Positions 1-7,410 of a stretch of 64,000 nucleotides of DNA are shown here, piece after piece. How positions within the stretch are numbered: position 1 is the stretch's first letter; every line of letters begins with the position of its first letter. This stretch comes from DASSQJ01 sp963773655 (GTDB taxonomy: Bacteria; Actinomycetota; Actinomycetes; Actinomycetales; Dermatophilaceae), in NCBI GenBank assembly GCA_963773655.1, contig CAVZBX010000001.1:1302001-1366000 (forward strand), given 5' to 3'. The notes beneath the pieces were generated by a model. It did not search any database. It saw only the letters and a program-made list of their open reading frames with translations, and was not told where the DNA came from. The position numbers and the translations under genes were made by a program.

Positions 1-512
1 GCTTCCCCGCGACCCAGGAGTACGACGACACCCGCCTGTTCACCGTCCGCGGTGGCAAGCGGCTGGCCACCCCGCTCTTCTTCGTCATCCTCGCGCTCGG
101 CACCACCGACCTGCTCTTCGCCCTCGACTCCATCCCGGCGATCTACGGGCTCACCAAGGAGCCGTACATCGTCCTCGTCGCCAACCTCTTCGCCCTGATG
201 GGGCTGCGGCAGCTGTACTTCCTCATCGGCGGCCTGCTCAAGAAGCTCGTGTACCTCAGCCTGGGCCTGGCCGTCCTCCTCGGCTTCATCGGCGTCAAGC
301 TGCTGCTGCACGCGCTCCACGAGAACGAGCTGCCGTTCGTCAACGGGGGCGAGCCGCTCGACGTGCCGGAGATCCCGATCTGGCTCTCGCTCGTGGCGAT
401 CGTCGTCATCCTCGGGGTCACGACCGTGGCGAGCCTGTGGCGAACCGGGAGGCACCCCGAGGACATCGGCGACGACGCCGGGCCGCGGCGGGGCGCGGAC
501 GAGACCCTCTGA
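1..512 (+). CDS. TerC family integral membrane protein (3' part)
   Basis: The gene enters from the left edge in a frame starting at base 3, leaving about 169 C-terminal residues. It has the TerC hallmarks: a loop ending near LFALDSIPAIYGLT, followed by hydrophobic segments around YFLIGGLLKKLVYLSLGLAVL, and a last helix (WLSLVAIVVILGVTTVASLW) before a charged tail. TerC proteins are multi-helix inner membrane proteins linked to metal (often manganese) efflux and tellurite resistance; the substrate here cannot be told. The stop is 4 bases from the stop of the convergent EamA gene, so there is no room for a separate terminator. Confidence 0.85.
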   Translation, partial: FPATQEYDDTRLFTVRGGKRLATPLFFVILALGTTDLLFALDSIPAIYGLTKEPYIVLVANLFALMGLRQLYFLIGGLLKKLVYLSLGLAVLLGFIGVKLLLHALHENELPFVNGGEPLDVPEIPIWLSLVAIVVILGVTTVASLWRTGRHPEDIGDDAGPRRGADETL

Positions 513-516
513 CGCG

Positions 517-1392
517 CTAGGTCGCCGCCGACTCGGCGGGGTCCTTGCGGGCGCCGAGCCCCAGGACGAGCGCCGACGCGGTGACGACGAGCGCCATCCC
601 GACGAGCTGGACGGCGCTGAGCCGCTGCCCGAGGACGAGCAGTCCGGCCACCGCGGCCGCCGCGGGCTCGAGGCTGAGCAGGATGCCGAAGACCCGGGCG
701 GAGAGCCGCCGAAGCGCGAGCAGCTCGAGCGAGTAGGGGAGCACCGAGGACAGGACGGCGATACCGAGACCCTTGGCGAGCAGCGGCGCGGTCCAGTCGG
801 GCACGCTGCCGACACCGAAGGGGAGGGTCACCGCCGTCGCGACGACCATGGCGAGGGCGAGGCCCTCCAGGCGGGGGAACAGGGCACCGGTGCGGCCGGA
901 GAGCACGATGTACGCCGCCCAGAACCCCCCCGCGGCGAGCGCCAGCAGGATGCCGGTCCACTCCAGGTCGGCGAACGGGGTGTCCAGGGCCTCGGAGATG
1001 AGGACGACGCCCACGGCCGCGGCGAGCACGGCGGCGCCGTCGAGGAGCCGGCGGGAGAGGGCCGCGGCCAGCGTCAGCGGACCGATGAACTCGATGGTGA
1101 CGGCGACGCCGATGGGCAGGTACGCCAGCGCGCCGTAGAACGTGAAGTTCATCAGCCCCAGCGCGAGGCCGAAGGCGCCCACGGTGAGCCAGCCGCGCCG
1201 GCTGTGTCCGCGCCACCGGGGCCGGACGACGACGAGCAGGAGCAACGTCGCGAAGAGCAGCCGCATGGTCACCGCGCCACCGGCACCGATCTCCGGCACC
1301 AGGGTCGCCGCCAGGGCCCCCCCGAACTGCACCGAGACGATCCCGGCGAGGACGAGCAGCGGGGCGGGGACCCTCTCGGCAGCGCTCGTCAC
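517..1392 (-). CDS. EamA/DMT family transporter
   Basis: About 291 residues with ten predicted hydrophobic segments arranged as two EamA repeats, typical of drug/metabolite (RhtA-like) exporters. The substrate is unknown; relatives export amino acids or metabolites. Two in-frame GTG codons lie at 1398 and 1392. A TAGCCT hexamer (1404-1399) sits directly against the first but six bases before the second, the leaderless arrangement seen repeatedly in this window, so I prefer 1392. It converges with the TerC gene. The last residues are polar and non-conserved. Confidence 0.8.
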   Translation of the reverse strand: MTSAAERVPAPLLVLAGIVSVQFGGALAATLVPEIGAGGAVTMRLLFATLLLLVVVRPRWRGHSRRGWLTVGAFGLALGLMNFTFYGALAYLPIGVAVTIEFIGPLTLAAALSRRLLDGAAVLAAAVGVVLISEALDTPFADLEWTGILLALAAGGFWAAYIVLSGRTGALFPRLEGLALAMVVATAVTLPFGVGSVPDWTAPLLAKGLGIAVLSSVLPYSLELLALRRLSARVFGILLSLEPAAAAVAGLLVLGQRLSAVQLVGMALVVTASALVLGLGARKDPAESAAT

Positions 1393-1398
1393 CGGCAC

Positions 1399-1404
1399 AG
1401 GCTA
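1399..1404 (-). promoter_or_regulatory. -10 hexamer of the EamA gene (leaderless)
   Basis: TAGCCT read on the minus strand, followed by six bases and then the GTG at 1392. This matches the TAnnnT -10 with transcription starting at the start codon. No convincing -35 is seen. Confidence 0.45.
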
Positions 1405-1451
1405 GCCAGCACCGACCGCCGCGCAGGGGCGGGGACCATGTGACCTGCCGG

Positions 1452-2228
1452 CTACTCGCGCCGCCGCGCACGTCGGGCGCCGACGGCGAAGCCGGCCACG
1501 GCGCCGAGCGCCGCCGCCCCCGCCTGGGAGAGCCCGGGCAGCTCGAGCGCCCACAGCCACGTCACGGCCGGGACCTCGTGGATGGCCCAGCCCTCCTCCA
1601 CGGCCCGGTCGCGCAGGTCGGCGTCGGGGTTCACCACGTGGGCGAACCCGACCGCCTCGAGCAGCTCGGGGGAACCGGTGCGGTCGGAGTAGACATGGCT
1701 GTGCTGCAGGTCGATGTCCTGCTCGGCAGCGAGCGCGCGGACGGCGGCGAGCTTGGCCGCGCCCGTGAGCGGCACCTCCTCGGCCCGGCCGGTGTAGCGG
1801 CCGTCCGGGCCCCGCTCGGCCTCGGTGGCGAGCACGTGGTCGACGTCCAGGGTCGCCGCGACGGCGGTGGCCAGCTCGCGGGGCGCGACGGTGACGAGCA
1901 CGCTCGGGGTGTCCGGGCCGGCCCAGCGGGAGACCATCTCGACGACCTGGGGGTTGAGCCGGGGGAGGATCTCGGTGGTGGCGATGGTCCGCGCCCACCG
2001 GCGCACCTCGGCCTCGGTGTGCCCGGCGAGCAGCTCGAGCACGATGCCCTGGGGCAGGTCCGGCTCGCCCACCCCGGCGAGCCGGCGCAGCGGCCGGGTC
2101 GCCTGCCCCGCGGCGAGGGCGACGAGGTTCTGGGCCCGACCGCCCGCACCGCGGCTCAGCAGGGCCATCGACACGCACGCCCGGAGCGTGCGGTCGAGGT
2201 CGAAGAAGGCGGCGACGCGACCGGCCAT
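1452..2228 (-). CDS. HAD-IB family phosphatase (SerB-like)
   Basis: 258 residues. The N-terminal FFDLDRTL is HAD motif I, with Asp nucleophile and Asp acid/base; DLDRT rather than DLDGT is usual for the HAD-IB subfamily. Motif II lies around VLVTVAPREL and motif III/IV around AAKLAAVRAL and VYSDRTGSPELL. The C-terminus has a hydrophobic alanine/glycine-rich stretch and a basic tail (ARRARRRE), suggesting loose membrane contact. Relatives dephosphorylate phosphoserine or lipid-phosphate-like substrates; the substrate is not determined. The ATG overlaps the phospholipase D stop by one base (TGATG), so the two are translated as a pair, which hints at phospholipid metabolism. Confidence 0.75.
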   Translation of the reverse strand: MAGRVAAFFDLDRTLRACVSMALLSRGAGGRAQNLVALAAGQATRPLRRLAGVGEPDLPQGIVLELLAGHTEAEVRRWARTIATTEILPRLNPQVVEMVSRWAGPDTPSVLVTVAPRELATAVAATLDVDHVLATEAERGPDGRYTGRAEEVPLTGAAKLAAVRALAAEQDIDLQHSHVYSDRTGSPELLEAVGFAHVVNPDADLRDRAVEEGWAIHEVPAVTWLWALELPGLSQAGAAALGAVAGFAVGARRARRRE

Positions 2229-3793
2229 CAGGTGCTCCTCGAGTAGCGGACGGGCACGAGTGCCCGTTCGGTCGGGCTGAAGCCACCCGGGGCCCCGGGA
2301 CGCCGCCAGGTGCCGGGGTCCGCGCCGGGAGGCAGCCAGTCGCGCCGCCAGATGCCCAGGGCGGTGTCGAGGTCCTCCAGGTGCGGGCGCAGCTCGTCGT
2401 CGACGGCGGTCCGGAGGTGCTCGGCCCACAGGCGTACCCGCAGGTCCCGCACGGCCGGCCCGGTCGTGACGACGGCGCTGGAGAGCTCGGTGTCGGTGCC
2501 GACCATCGAGCGTCCGAAGAAGTTGGCGGACCCGACGCACGCGAAGGCGTCGTCGACGAGCACGACCTTGGTGTGCACGGTGAGGTCCCGGACGCGGTAC
2601 ATCACGACGTTGCGGCGCACGTCGTGCGGCAGCCGGCCGACGACCCGCCACCGCAGGTCGCTGGTGAGCACGGGCGGCAGCTCGGCCCGGCCGCCGTCGG
2701 CGGGGTCGCGCTTGCCCGACCCGACGAGGACCACCCGCACCCCGCGCCGGGCCGCGCGCCGCAGCGGGCCGTAGAGGGTGTGCCGCCAGCCCCCGCCGGG
2801 CATCTCCTTGAGGTACTGGTCCTCGACGTACACGTAGCGTCGCGCGCCGTCGATCGCGGTGGAGAGGGTGTGGAACACCTCGTGCACGCCACCGGCGGGC
2901 AGGCCGGGGCGGCGGACCCGGCGCAGCAGCCGGACGCTGTCGATCGCCCACGGGTTGAACGAGCGCACCACCGTCACCGCGGTGCCCGACGCGTCACGTG
3001 GCTGCTGCGGTGGGGACGGGGGGAGGGCGATCGGCCGCAGTGGCGGGTTGAGCACGCCCATCCCGCCCATCGAGAGCATCCAGTAGCGGCGGGGCAGGGC
3101 GGCGGCCACGCCCCAGCGGTACCGGTAGACCTCCCAGACCCGCTCCGCCGCAGGTCCCCGCAGCCGCACGGCCGCGTCGTGCCAGCCCCATCGCTCGGCG
3201 CCGAGCCGCATCCGGTCGTGCGGCCCCGCGTCGTAGCGGCTCAGCGCGAGGTCGAGCCCGCCGACGAAGGCGGTGACCACCCCGCCGAGGCGGACGAGGA
3301 CGATCTTCTGGTGGTTCGAGCCGATGAGCGCCCCGGACCAGTCGAGCAGCACCCGGTCCCGCAGCGGCGGGCGCCCCGTGTCGCGGGTCGACGGCACCCA
3401 GCCCCGCATCCGGCGGGCCGCCTCGACGTTGGCGCGGAACGGGCCGATGCCCGGCAGCCACGTCAGCCCCCCGGAGACGACGCCGCCGGACAGCAGCACG
3501 CGCACGTCGGCCCCGTCGTGGGCCTTCTCGGCGAGCACGTCGGCGAGGGGCCGGTACCCGTCCTCGCCCTCGTCCCGCCCGCCGAGGTCGAGGTCGGGGG
3601 AGACCTGGAGGCCGGCCACGAGCACGGCGTCGTCGGGGCCGACCCGGGCCAGCAGGGCCGCCACCTCGGCGAAGTACGCGACGCCGTCGACGAGCGGGGA
3701 CCAGTCGCTGTCCTCGCGGTACACCGGGCAGTCCGGCGTCGCCGCGGGCAGGTACCGGCGGGCGAGGACGTCGAGCGCGCCGGTGCTCCCCAT
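2228..3793 (-). CDS. Phospholipase D-like protein with two HKD motifs
   Basis: 521 residues of the PLD/cardiolipin synthase superfamily. The first HKD region is NHQKIVLV followed by AFVGGLDL, with Arg where the canonical motif has Asp, as in other bacterial HHQK-type PLDs. The second is canonical: HTKVVLVDD followed by CVGSANFFGRS. Both are needed to form one active site that transfers a phosphatidyl group via a phospho-histidine. No signal peptide is apparent. It could be a phospholipase or a cardiolipin-type synthase; the sequence does not decide. It is the first gene of a two-gene unit with the HAD phosphatase downstream. Confidence 0.8.
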   Translation of the reverse strand: MGSTGALDVLARRYLPAATPDCPVYREDSDWSPLVDGVAYFAEVAALLARVGPDDAVLVAGLQVSPDLDLGGRDEGEDGYRPLADVLAEKAHDGADVRVLLSGGVVSGGLTWLPGIGPFRANVEAARRMRGWVPSTRDTGRPPLRDRVLLDWSGALIGSNHQKIVLVRLGGVVTAFVGGLDLALSRYDAGPHDRMRLGAERWGWHDAAVRLRGPAAERVWEVYRYRWGVAAALPRRYWMLSMGGMGVLNPPLRPIALPPSPPQQPRDASGTAVTVVRSFNPWAIDSVRLLRRVRRPGLPAGGVHEVFHTLSTAIDGARRYVYVEDQYLKEMPGGGWRHTLYGPLRRAARRGVRVVLVGSGKRDPADGGRAELPPVLTSDLRWRVVGRLPHDVRRNVVMYRVRDLTVHTKVVLVDDAFACVGSANFFGRSMVGTDTELSSAVVTTGPAVRDLRVRLWAEHLRTAVDDELRPHLEDLDTALGIWRRDWLPPGADPGTWRRPGAPGGFSPTERALVPVRYSRST

Positions 3794-3879
3794 GGGTCGA
3801 GCATGTCAAGCCGGGGTACCGCGCCTCAAGGCGGGTGACCCTCGGGTACCGCAGGGGTGACCCGGGGCCCGGTCCACCG

Positions 3880-4623
3880 TCATCCCCTGAGGTCGTGGTG
3901 CACCCAGACGTTGGGCTCGACGTAGACGGCGTGGCCCGCTGCGGTGTCGACGAGGACCGGCGTCAGGGCGCCCGGGACCTCGACGAGCCCGTCCCGGTCG
4001 AAGGGGTCACCGGTCCAGGCGCGCCACTGGTCCAGCGTGCCGGGGATGACCATCGACAGCGGCGCGACCCGCACGATGCGACCGCCGGCCTGCACGTGAA
4101 CCCGCAGCCACGGGTCGTCGGGGAGGCCGTCCGGGCGGGTGCGCCGTGCGTACTCCTCCATCGGCGTGCGCGGCTCGCGGGCCTTGTGCGTCGGCCGCAC
4201 GGGACCGACGAGGTCGAGGGTCCCGGCCCGCGCCAGCCGCCGGCGCACCACCTCGACCAGACGGTGGCTGAGGCCCCGCCCACGCACGGAGGGGTCGACC
4301 CGGATCTCGATGAGGCTCACCGCCGCCCGGTCCTGCCGCGGGTGGTCGACCGCCTCCCCGAGGGCCCAGTCCCACCCACGGTCGGGAAGGGTGTCGGCGC
4401 CGTGCCACGCGATCGGCACCGCGTGGACGCGGGCGACCGGCCGGTCGTCGAGGAGGCCGACGAGGTGGAGGTCCGGGTAGAGGTGCATCGCGGGGACGTA
4501 GCGGGGCGCGGCCACGGGGTCCTCCAGCATGAACGCCGGCCAGCCGCCGTCGACCTCCCAGCCCGGGTCGAGGAGGTCCGGCCGGTCGGCGAGGGAGTGC
4601 AGCTCGAGCTCGGTACCGGTCAT
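3880..4623 (-). CDS. GNAT-like N-acetyltransferase
   Basis: 247 residues. The segment IEIRVDPSVRGRGLSHRLVE carries the acetyl-CoA pyrophosphate-binding R-G-x-G-L pattern of motif A at the end of a beta strand, about 40% along the chain. The family transfers an acyl group from acyl-CoA to an amine; the acceptor is unknown. The C-terminal half (PLSMVIPGTLDQW onward) lacks an obvious second domain signature. The ATG is preceded at six bases by TAGGTT, so the transcript is probably leaderless. It stands alone between the PLD unit and the winged-helix gene. Confidence 0.65.
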   Translation of the reverse strand: MTGTELELHSLADRPDLLDPGWEVDGGWPAFMLEDPVAAPRYVPAMHLYPDLHLVGLLDDRPVARVHAVPIAWHGADTLPDRGWDWALGEAVDHPRQDRAAVSLIEIRVDPSVRGRGLSHRLVEVVRRRLARAGTLDLVGPVRPTHKAREPRTPMEEYARRTRPDGLPDDPWLRVHVQAGGRIVRVAPLSMVIPGTLDQWRAWTGDPFDRDGLVEVPGALTPVLVDTAAGHAVYVEPNVWVHHDLRG

Positions 4624-4629
4624 CCCCCG

Positions 4630-4635
4630 AACCTA
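4630..4635 (-). promoter_or_regulatory. -10 hexamer of the GNAT gene (leaderless)
   Basis: TAGGTT on the minus strand, six bases before the ATG at 4623. No Shine-Dalgarno sequence fits between them, consistent with a leaderless mRNA. Confidence 0.45.
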
Positions 4636-4681
4636 GGCCAGGAGCAGGGCCGGCGTCGCCCGCGTTCCCACCGCCGGTTCC

Positions 4682-5872
4682 TCACCCGCGGTCGACCACG
4701 AGCACGACGGAGGAGGCGCCCCGGAGCGTGGCGACCGCCTCGGCCTCGTCCTCGAGCGGCCGCCGCTGCCGCGACGCCAGCGGCCCGAAGGTGGTGACCG
4801 TCAGGGTCAGCGAGCCGCCGTGGGTGCGTGGGCGCCACGTGCCGGCGATCTCCCCGTCGACGAGCACGGCGCCCGGAGGCCCCACCGCCGTCCACACCAG
4901 CCGCTGGTGGGCCCGGTCCACGATGGTGCCGCGGTCGCCCAGCTGGGTGTAGGGGTCCCGGGGTGGGAGCAGGCGGACGCCCCTCGCCGCCGGCGCCGAC
5001 CGCAGCGCGTCGAGGTCCTCGGCGAGCAGCCAGGCCCTGCGGCCGAGGTCCACCGGAGCCAGCTCGTCCTCGACCGTGGTCCACCAGGGGTCGGTGTCCG
5101 CAGTGCGTACCCCCAGCCAGGCGGCGAAGTCCCGCCGCGTGGACGGCCCGTAGCAGCGCAGGTACCGGCGCAGCAGCTCGGCCCGGGCCTGCTGCGCGTC
5201 GGTGGCGGGCACCTCGTGGCCGAGCCACTCGTCGGCGAGCACGAACGGTGCCGTGGTGCCGGAGCGCCGCGCGAAGCAGACCACCCCTTGCAGGGCGAGG
5301 ACGCGGAGGCAGAAGTGCACGACCGCCTCGCCGAGCGGCTGGCCGGGGGAGTACGGCCCCTCGGCCTCCCACGTGCGCCGGCGCGCCGCGGAGAGGGCGC
5401 CCGAGATCCGCTCGGCGAGCTCCGTGCCCAGCTCGGTGACGGTGAGGTGGCGCCCGGACAGCACCGCCCGGATCTCGGCACCGGCCAGGTCGACCGCCTC
5501 GGTGAGCCCCAGCCCGAGCCGGTCGAGGGCGGGCACCATGCCCGGCAGGAGGTGGCGCAGCGCCGCCTCGGTGGGCGGCAGCACGCCGGTCGTGAAGACC
5601 GGCAGGTCTGCGGTGGGGACGACGAAAGGCGCCCCCCGCATGCACCACGACCGCAGCAGCGTCCGGTCGTCGGTGAGCGCCGCGTCGATCCGCCGCCGGG
5701 TCGCGCCGGTGACGCGGGCGTGCAGGGCCAGGGCCGCCGACCCCGGCGGGCTGTCCTGCACCCCGCAGCGTCCGGCCGCCCGGACCAGGCCACCGTCGGG
5801 CAGCCGCTCGGTGAGGTCGTGGGCGGCGAGGCGGAACGCGACCACCTCGCTCCTCGAGACCTCGACCGCCAC
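4682..5872 (-). CDS. Winged helix DNA-binding domain protein (HTH_42 family)
   Basis: 396 residues of the HTH_42/AlkX(YcaQ)-like family. Conserved features are the WCMRGAPFVVP block at about residues 75-90, a central LRRYLRCYGPSTRRDFAAWLG block, and a C-terminal half with TWRPRTHGGSLTLTV. Some relatives are glycosylases that act on bulky or crosslinked DNA adducts; whether this one is a glycosylase or only binds DNA is open. Presence in the same region as uvrA and uvrC is suggestive but not an operon. GTG start at 5872, with TAGGCT six bases upstream (leaderless type). Confidence 0.7.
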   Translation of the reverse strand: MAVEVSRSEVVAFRLAAHDLTERLPDGGLVRAAGRCGVQDSPPGSAALALHARVTGATRRRIDAALTDDRTLLRSWCMRGAPFVVPTADLPVFTTGVLPPTEAALRHLLPGMVPALDRLGLGLTEAVDLAGAEIRAVLSGRHLTVTELGTELAERISGALSAARRRTWEAEGPYSPGQPLGEAVVHFCLRVLALQGVVCFARRSGTTAPFVLADEWLGHEVPATDAQQARAELLRRYLRCYGPSTRRDFAAWLGVRTADTDPWWTTVEDELAPVDLGRRAWLLAEDLDALRSAPAARGVRLLPPRDPYTQLGDRGTIVDRAHQRLVWTAVGPPGAVLVDGEIAGTWRPRTHGGSLTLTVTTFGPLASRQRRPLEDEAEAVATLRGASSVVLVVDRG

Positions 5873-5878
5873 GCCGGC

Positions 5879-5884
5879 AGCCTA
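5879..5884 (-). promoter_or_regulatory. -10 hexamer of the winged-helix gene (leaderless)
   Basis: TAGGCT on the minus strand, six bases before the GTG at 5872. No ribosome binding site is visible. Confidence 0.45.
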
Positions 5885-6033
5885 GGGGGGCAGGTCCTCG
5901 GAGAACCCCGTCGTCACCGTGACGACGGGGTTGCCGGCCCAGGACGGTGCAATGTCCGCGTCCGCGGCGAGCAACCACGTCCGGCCGGTGACCCGAAGGG
6001 CGGCCGGGCCCGCGTGGCGGGAGGAGCGGGGGC

Positions 6034-6705
6034 TCACCACCCGCGGGCGCGCCACTCCTCGAGGTGCGGACGCTCGGCCCCGAGCGTGGAGTCGTCGCCG
6101 TGGCCGGGGTAGAACCAGGTGTCGTCGTCGTACACGGCGAAGACCCGCTCGCTGACGTCGGCGAACAGCGAGTCGAAGCTCTGCCCGGGGTTCTTCGTGT
6201 TGCCGACCCCACCGGGGAACAGCGAGTCGCCGGTGAAGAGGTGGGTGACGCCATCCGGGTCGTGCCACGCCAGCGCGACCGACCCCGGCGTGTGCCCCCG
6301 CAGGTGGATGACGTCCAGCTGGAGCTCCCCGACCCTGATCCTGTCGCCCTGGTGCAGCCGCACGTCGGGCGCGACGGGCAGGTAGGGGGCGTCGTCGGCG
6401 CCGGCGTAGGTGCGCGGTCCGAGCTCGGCGACCACCTCCTCCAGGGCCCGGACGTGGTCCCAGTGCTGGTGCGTGGTGACGAGGTGGTCCAGCCGGCCGG
6501 TTCCCTCGCGCACCAGGGCGTGGCAGCGGCGCCCGTCGTCGGCGGCGTCCACCATGAGCTGCTCACCGGTGGCGTGGCAGGTCAGCAGGTAGACGTTGTT
6601 GTGCATCGCCGAGACGGCCATCTTCCGGATGGTCGCGCGGCCGAGCTCGCGGACGTCGGTCGGGCCGCCGGGCACGACGTGGCCGGTGTAGGTCATCGGG
6701 GTCAC
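6034..6705 (-). CDS. MBL-fold metallo-hydrolase
   Basis: 223 residues of the metallo-beta-lactamase superfamily. The metal motif HxHxDH is present as THQHWDH near residue 79, with further ligands in LRGHTPGS and TGDSLF and the late YPGHGDDS. This is the layout of glyoxalase II-like thioesterases; in this clade such enzymes may act on mycothiol or other thioester adducts, which is an inference. The GTG at 6705 forms a GTGA overlap with the stop of the mycothiol-dependent isomerase upstream, supporting co-translation; an in-frame ATG at 6696 is an alternative start. Confidence 0.8.
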   Translation of the reverse strand: MTPMTYTGHVVPGGPTDVRELGRATIRKMAVSAMHNNVYLLTCHATGEQLMVDAADDGRRCHALVREGTGRLDHLVTTHQHWDHVRALEEVVAELGPRTYAGADDAPYLPVAPDVRLHQGDRIRVGELQLDVIHLRGHTPGSVALAWHDPDGVTHLFTGDSLFPGGVGNTKNPGQSFDSLFADVSERVFAVYDDDTWFYPGHGDDSTLGAERPHLEEWRARGW

Positions 6706-7397
6706 CGTCCTTCGGGTAGCTGGGGGAGCGGGTCACCGGCGACGCCCTCGGTGAGGCCGCGCGCGAGCCAGCCCAGGACGGCGGCCCGGTCGCCGGACAC
6801 CTTCGCCGTGCCGAGCCCGACCGACCACTGCTCGCCCTCGGTGGTGCGGAGGGTGAGGTCGGGCTGCGGGTCGCAGCGTCGCAGCCGCTTCACCTCGTCA
6901 TCGAGGAGGACGAGGAGCAGGTCGGGCTGGACGTCGCGGAAGCCGAACCCGGCGTCCAGGTCGACGTGGTGGTAGACCACCTCGCGCAGCCGCATGAACG
7001 GCAGGTGACGGGCCGGGATGAAGCGCACCCCCGGCACCCGCTCGAGCCGGGTCTCGGCGTGCTCGGGCCGCAGCCGGCGCAGCGCCCGGTTCACCGCGGC
7101 GGCGGTGGCACGCACGTCGTCGGCCTGGGTGGCGGCGTCGCGACCGGCCCCGGCGTCGATGTCGGCGTCGCGCGCCTCGGTCGAGGCGTACATCGTCTCG
7201 CCGCTGCCGTCGACCGCGGCCCGCACCAGCGCCGCGATGGCCTCGGCGTTGCGCGCGACATGGGTGAGCACGTGGCCTCGGGTCCACCCCACGCACAGCG
7301 ACGGCGCCCTGACGTCGGACAGGCCGTCGGCGGTCGCCTCGAGCAGCGCGGTGTGGCGGTCGAGGGCGTCGAGGAGGTCGGGTGCGGCTGTCGGCAC
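6702..7397 (-). CDS. Maleylpyruvate isomerase family mycothiol-dependent enzyme
   Basis: About 231 residues with the DinB-like N-terminal fold: GWTRGHVLTHVARNAEAIAA carries the first metal-ligand His, and LREVVYHHVDLDAGF the second Glu/His/Asp cluster. Members use mycothiol and a divalent metal for isomerisation or thiol transfer; the exact substrate is unknown. GTG codons lie at 7403 and 7397; a TAGCGT hexamer (7410-7405) is one base before the first and seven before the second, so 7397 is preferred as a leaderless start. It is coupled by GTGA to the MBL hydrolase, a plausible thiol-adduct detoxification pair. Confidence 0.75.
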   Translation of the reverse strand: MPTAAPDLLDALDRHTALLEATADGLSDVRAPSLCVGWTRGHVLTHVARNAEAIAALVRAAVDGSGETMYASTEARDADIDAGAGRDAATQADDVRATAAAVNRALRRLRPEHAETRLERVPGVRFIPARHLPFMRLREVVYHHVDLDAGFGFRDVQPDLLLVLLDDEVKRLRRCDPQPDLTLRTTEGEQWSVGLGTAKVSGDRAAVLGWLARGLTEGVAGDPLPQLPEGR

Positions 7398-7404
7398 CGG
7401 CACG

Positions 7405-7410
7405 ACGCTA
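7405..7410 (-). promoter_or_regulatory. -10 hexamer of the mycothiol-dependent isomerase
   Basis: TAGCGT on the minus strand, seven bases before the GTG at 7397. It overlaps the TAG stop codon of the upstream GH15 gene (7410-7408). Confidence 0.4.

Noticed and set aside
2228..3793. Inactivated PLD because the first HKD motif lacks Asp
   Set aside because: An Arg after HQKIVLV is common in the HHQK subgroup, and the GGLDL part and second HKD motif are intact.
3804..3809. TTGACA (minus strand) as a -35 of the PLD gene
   Set aside because: It lies only 11 bases from the ATG, leaving no space for a -10 and transcription start upstream of the gene.
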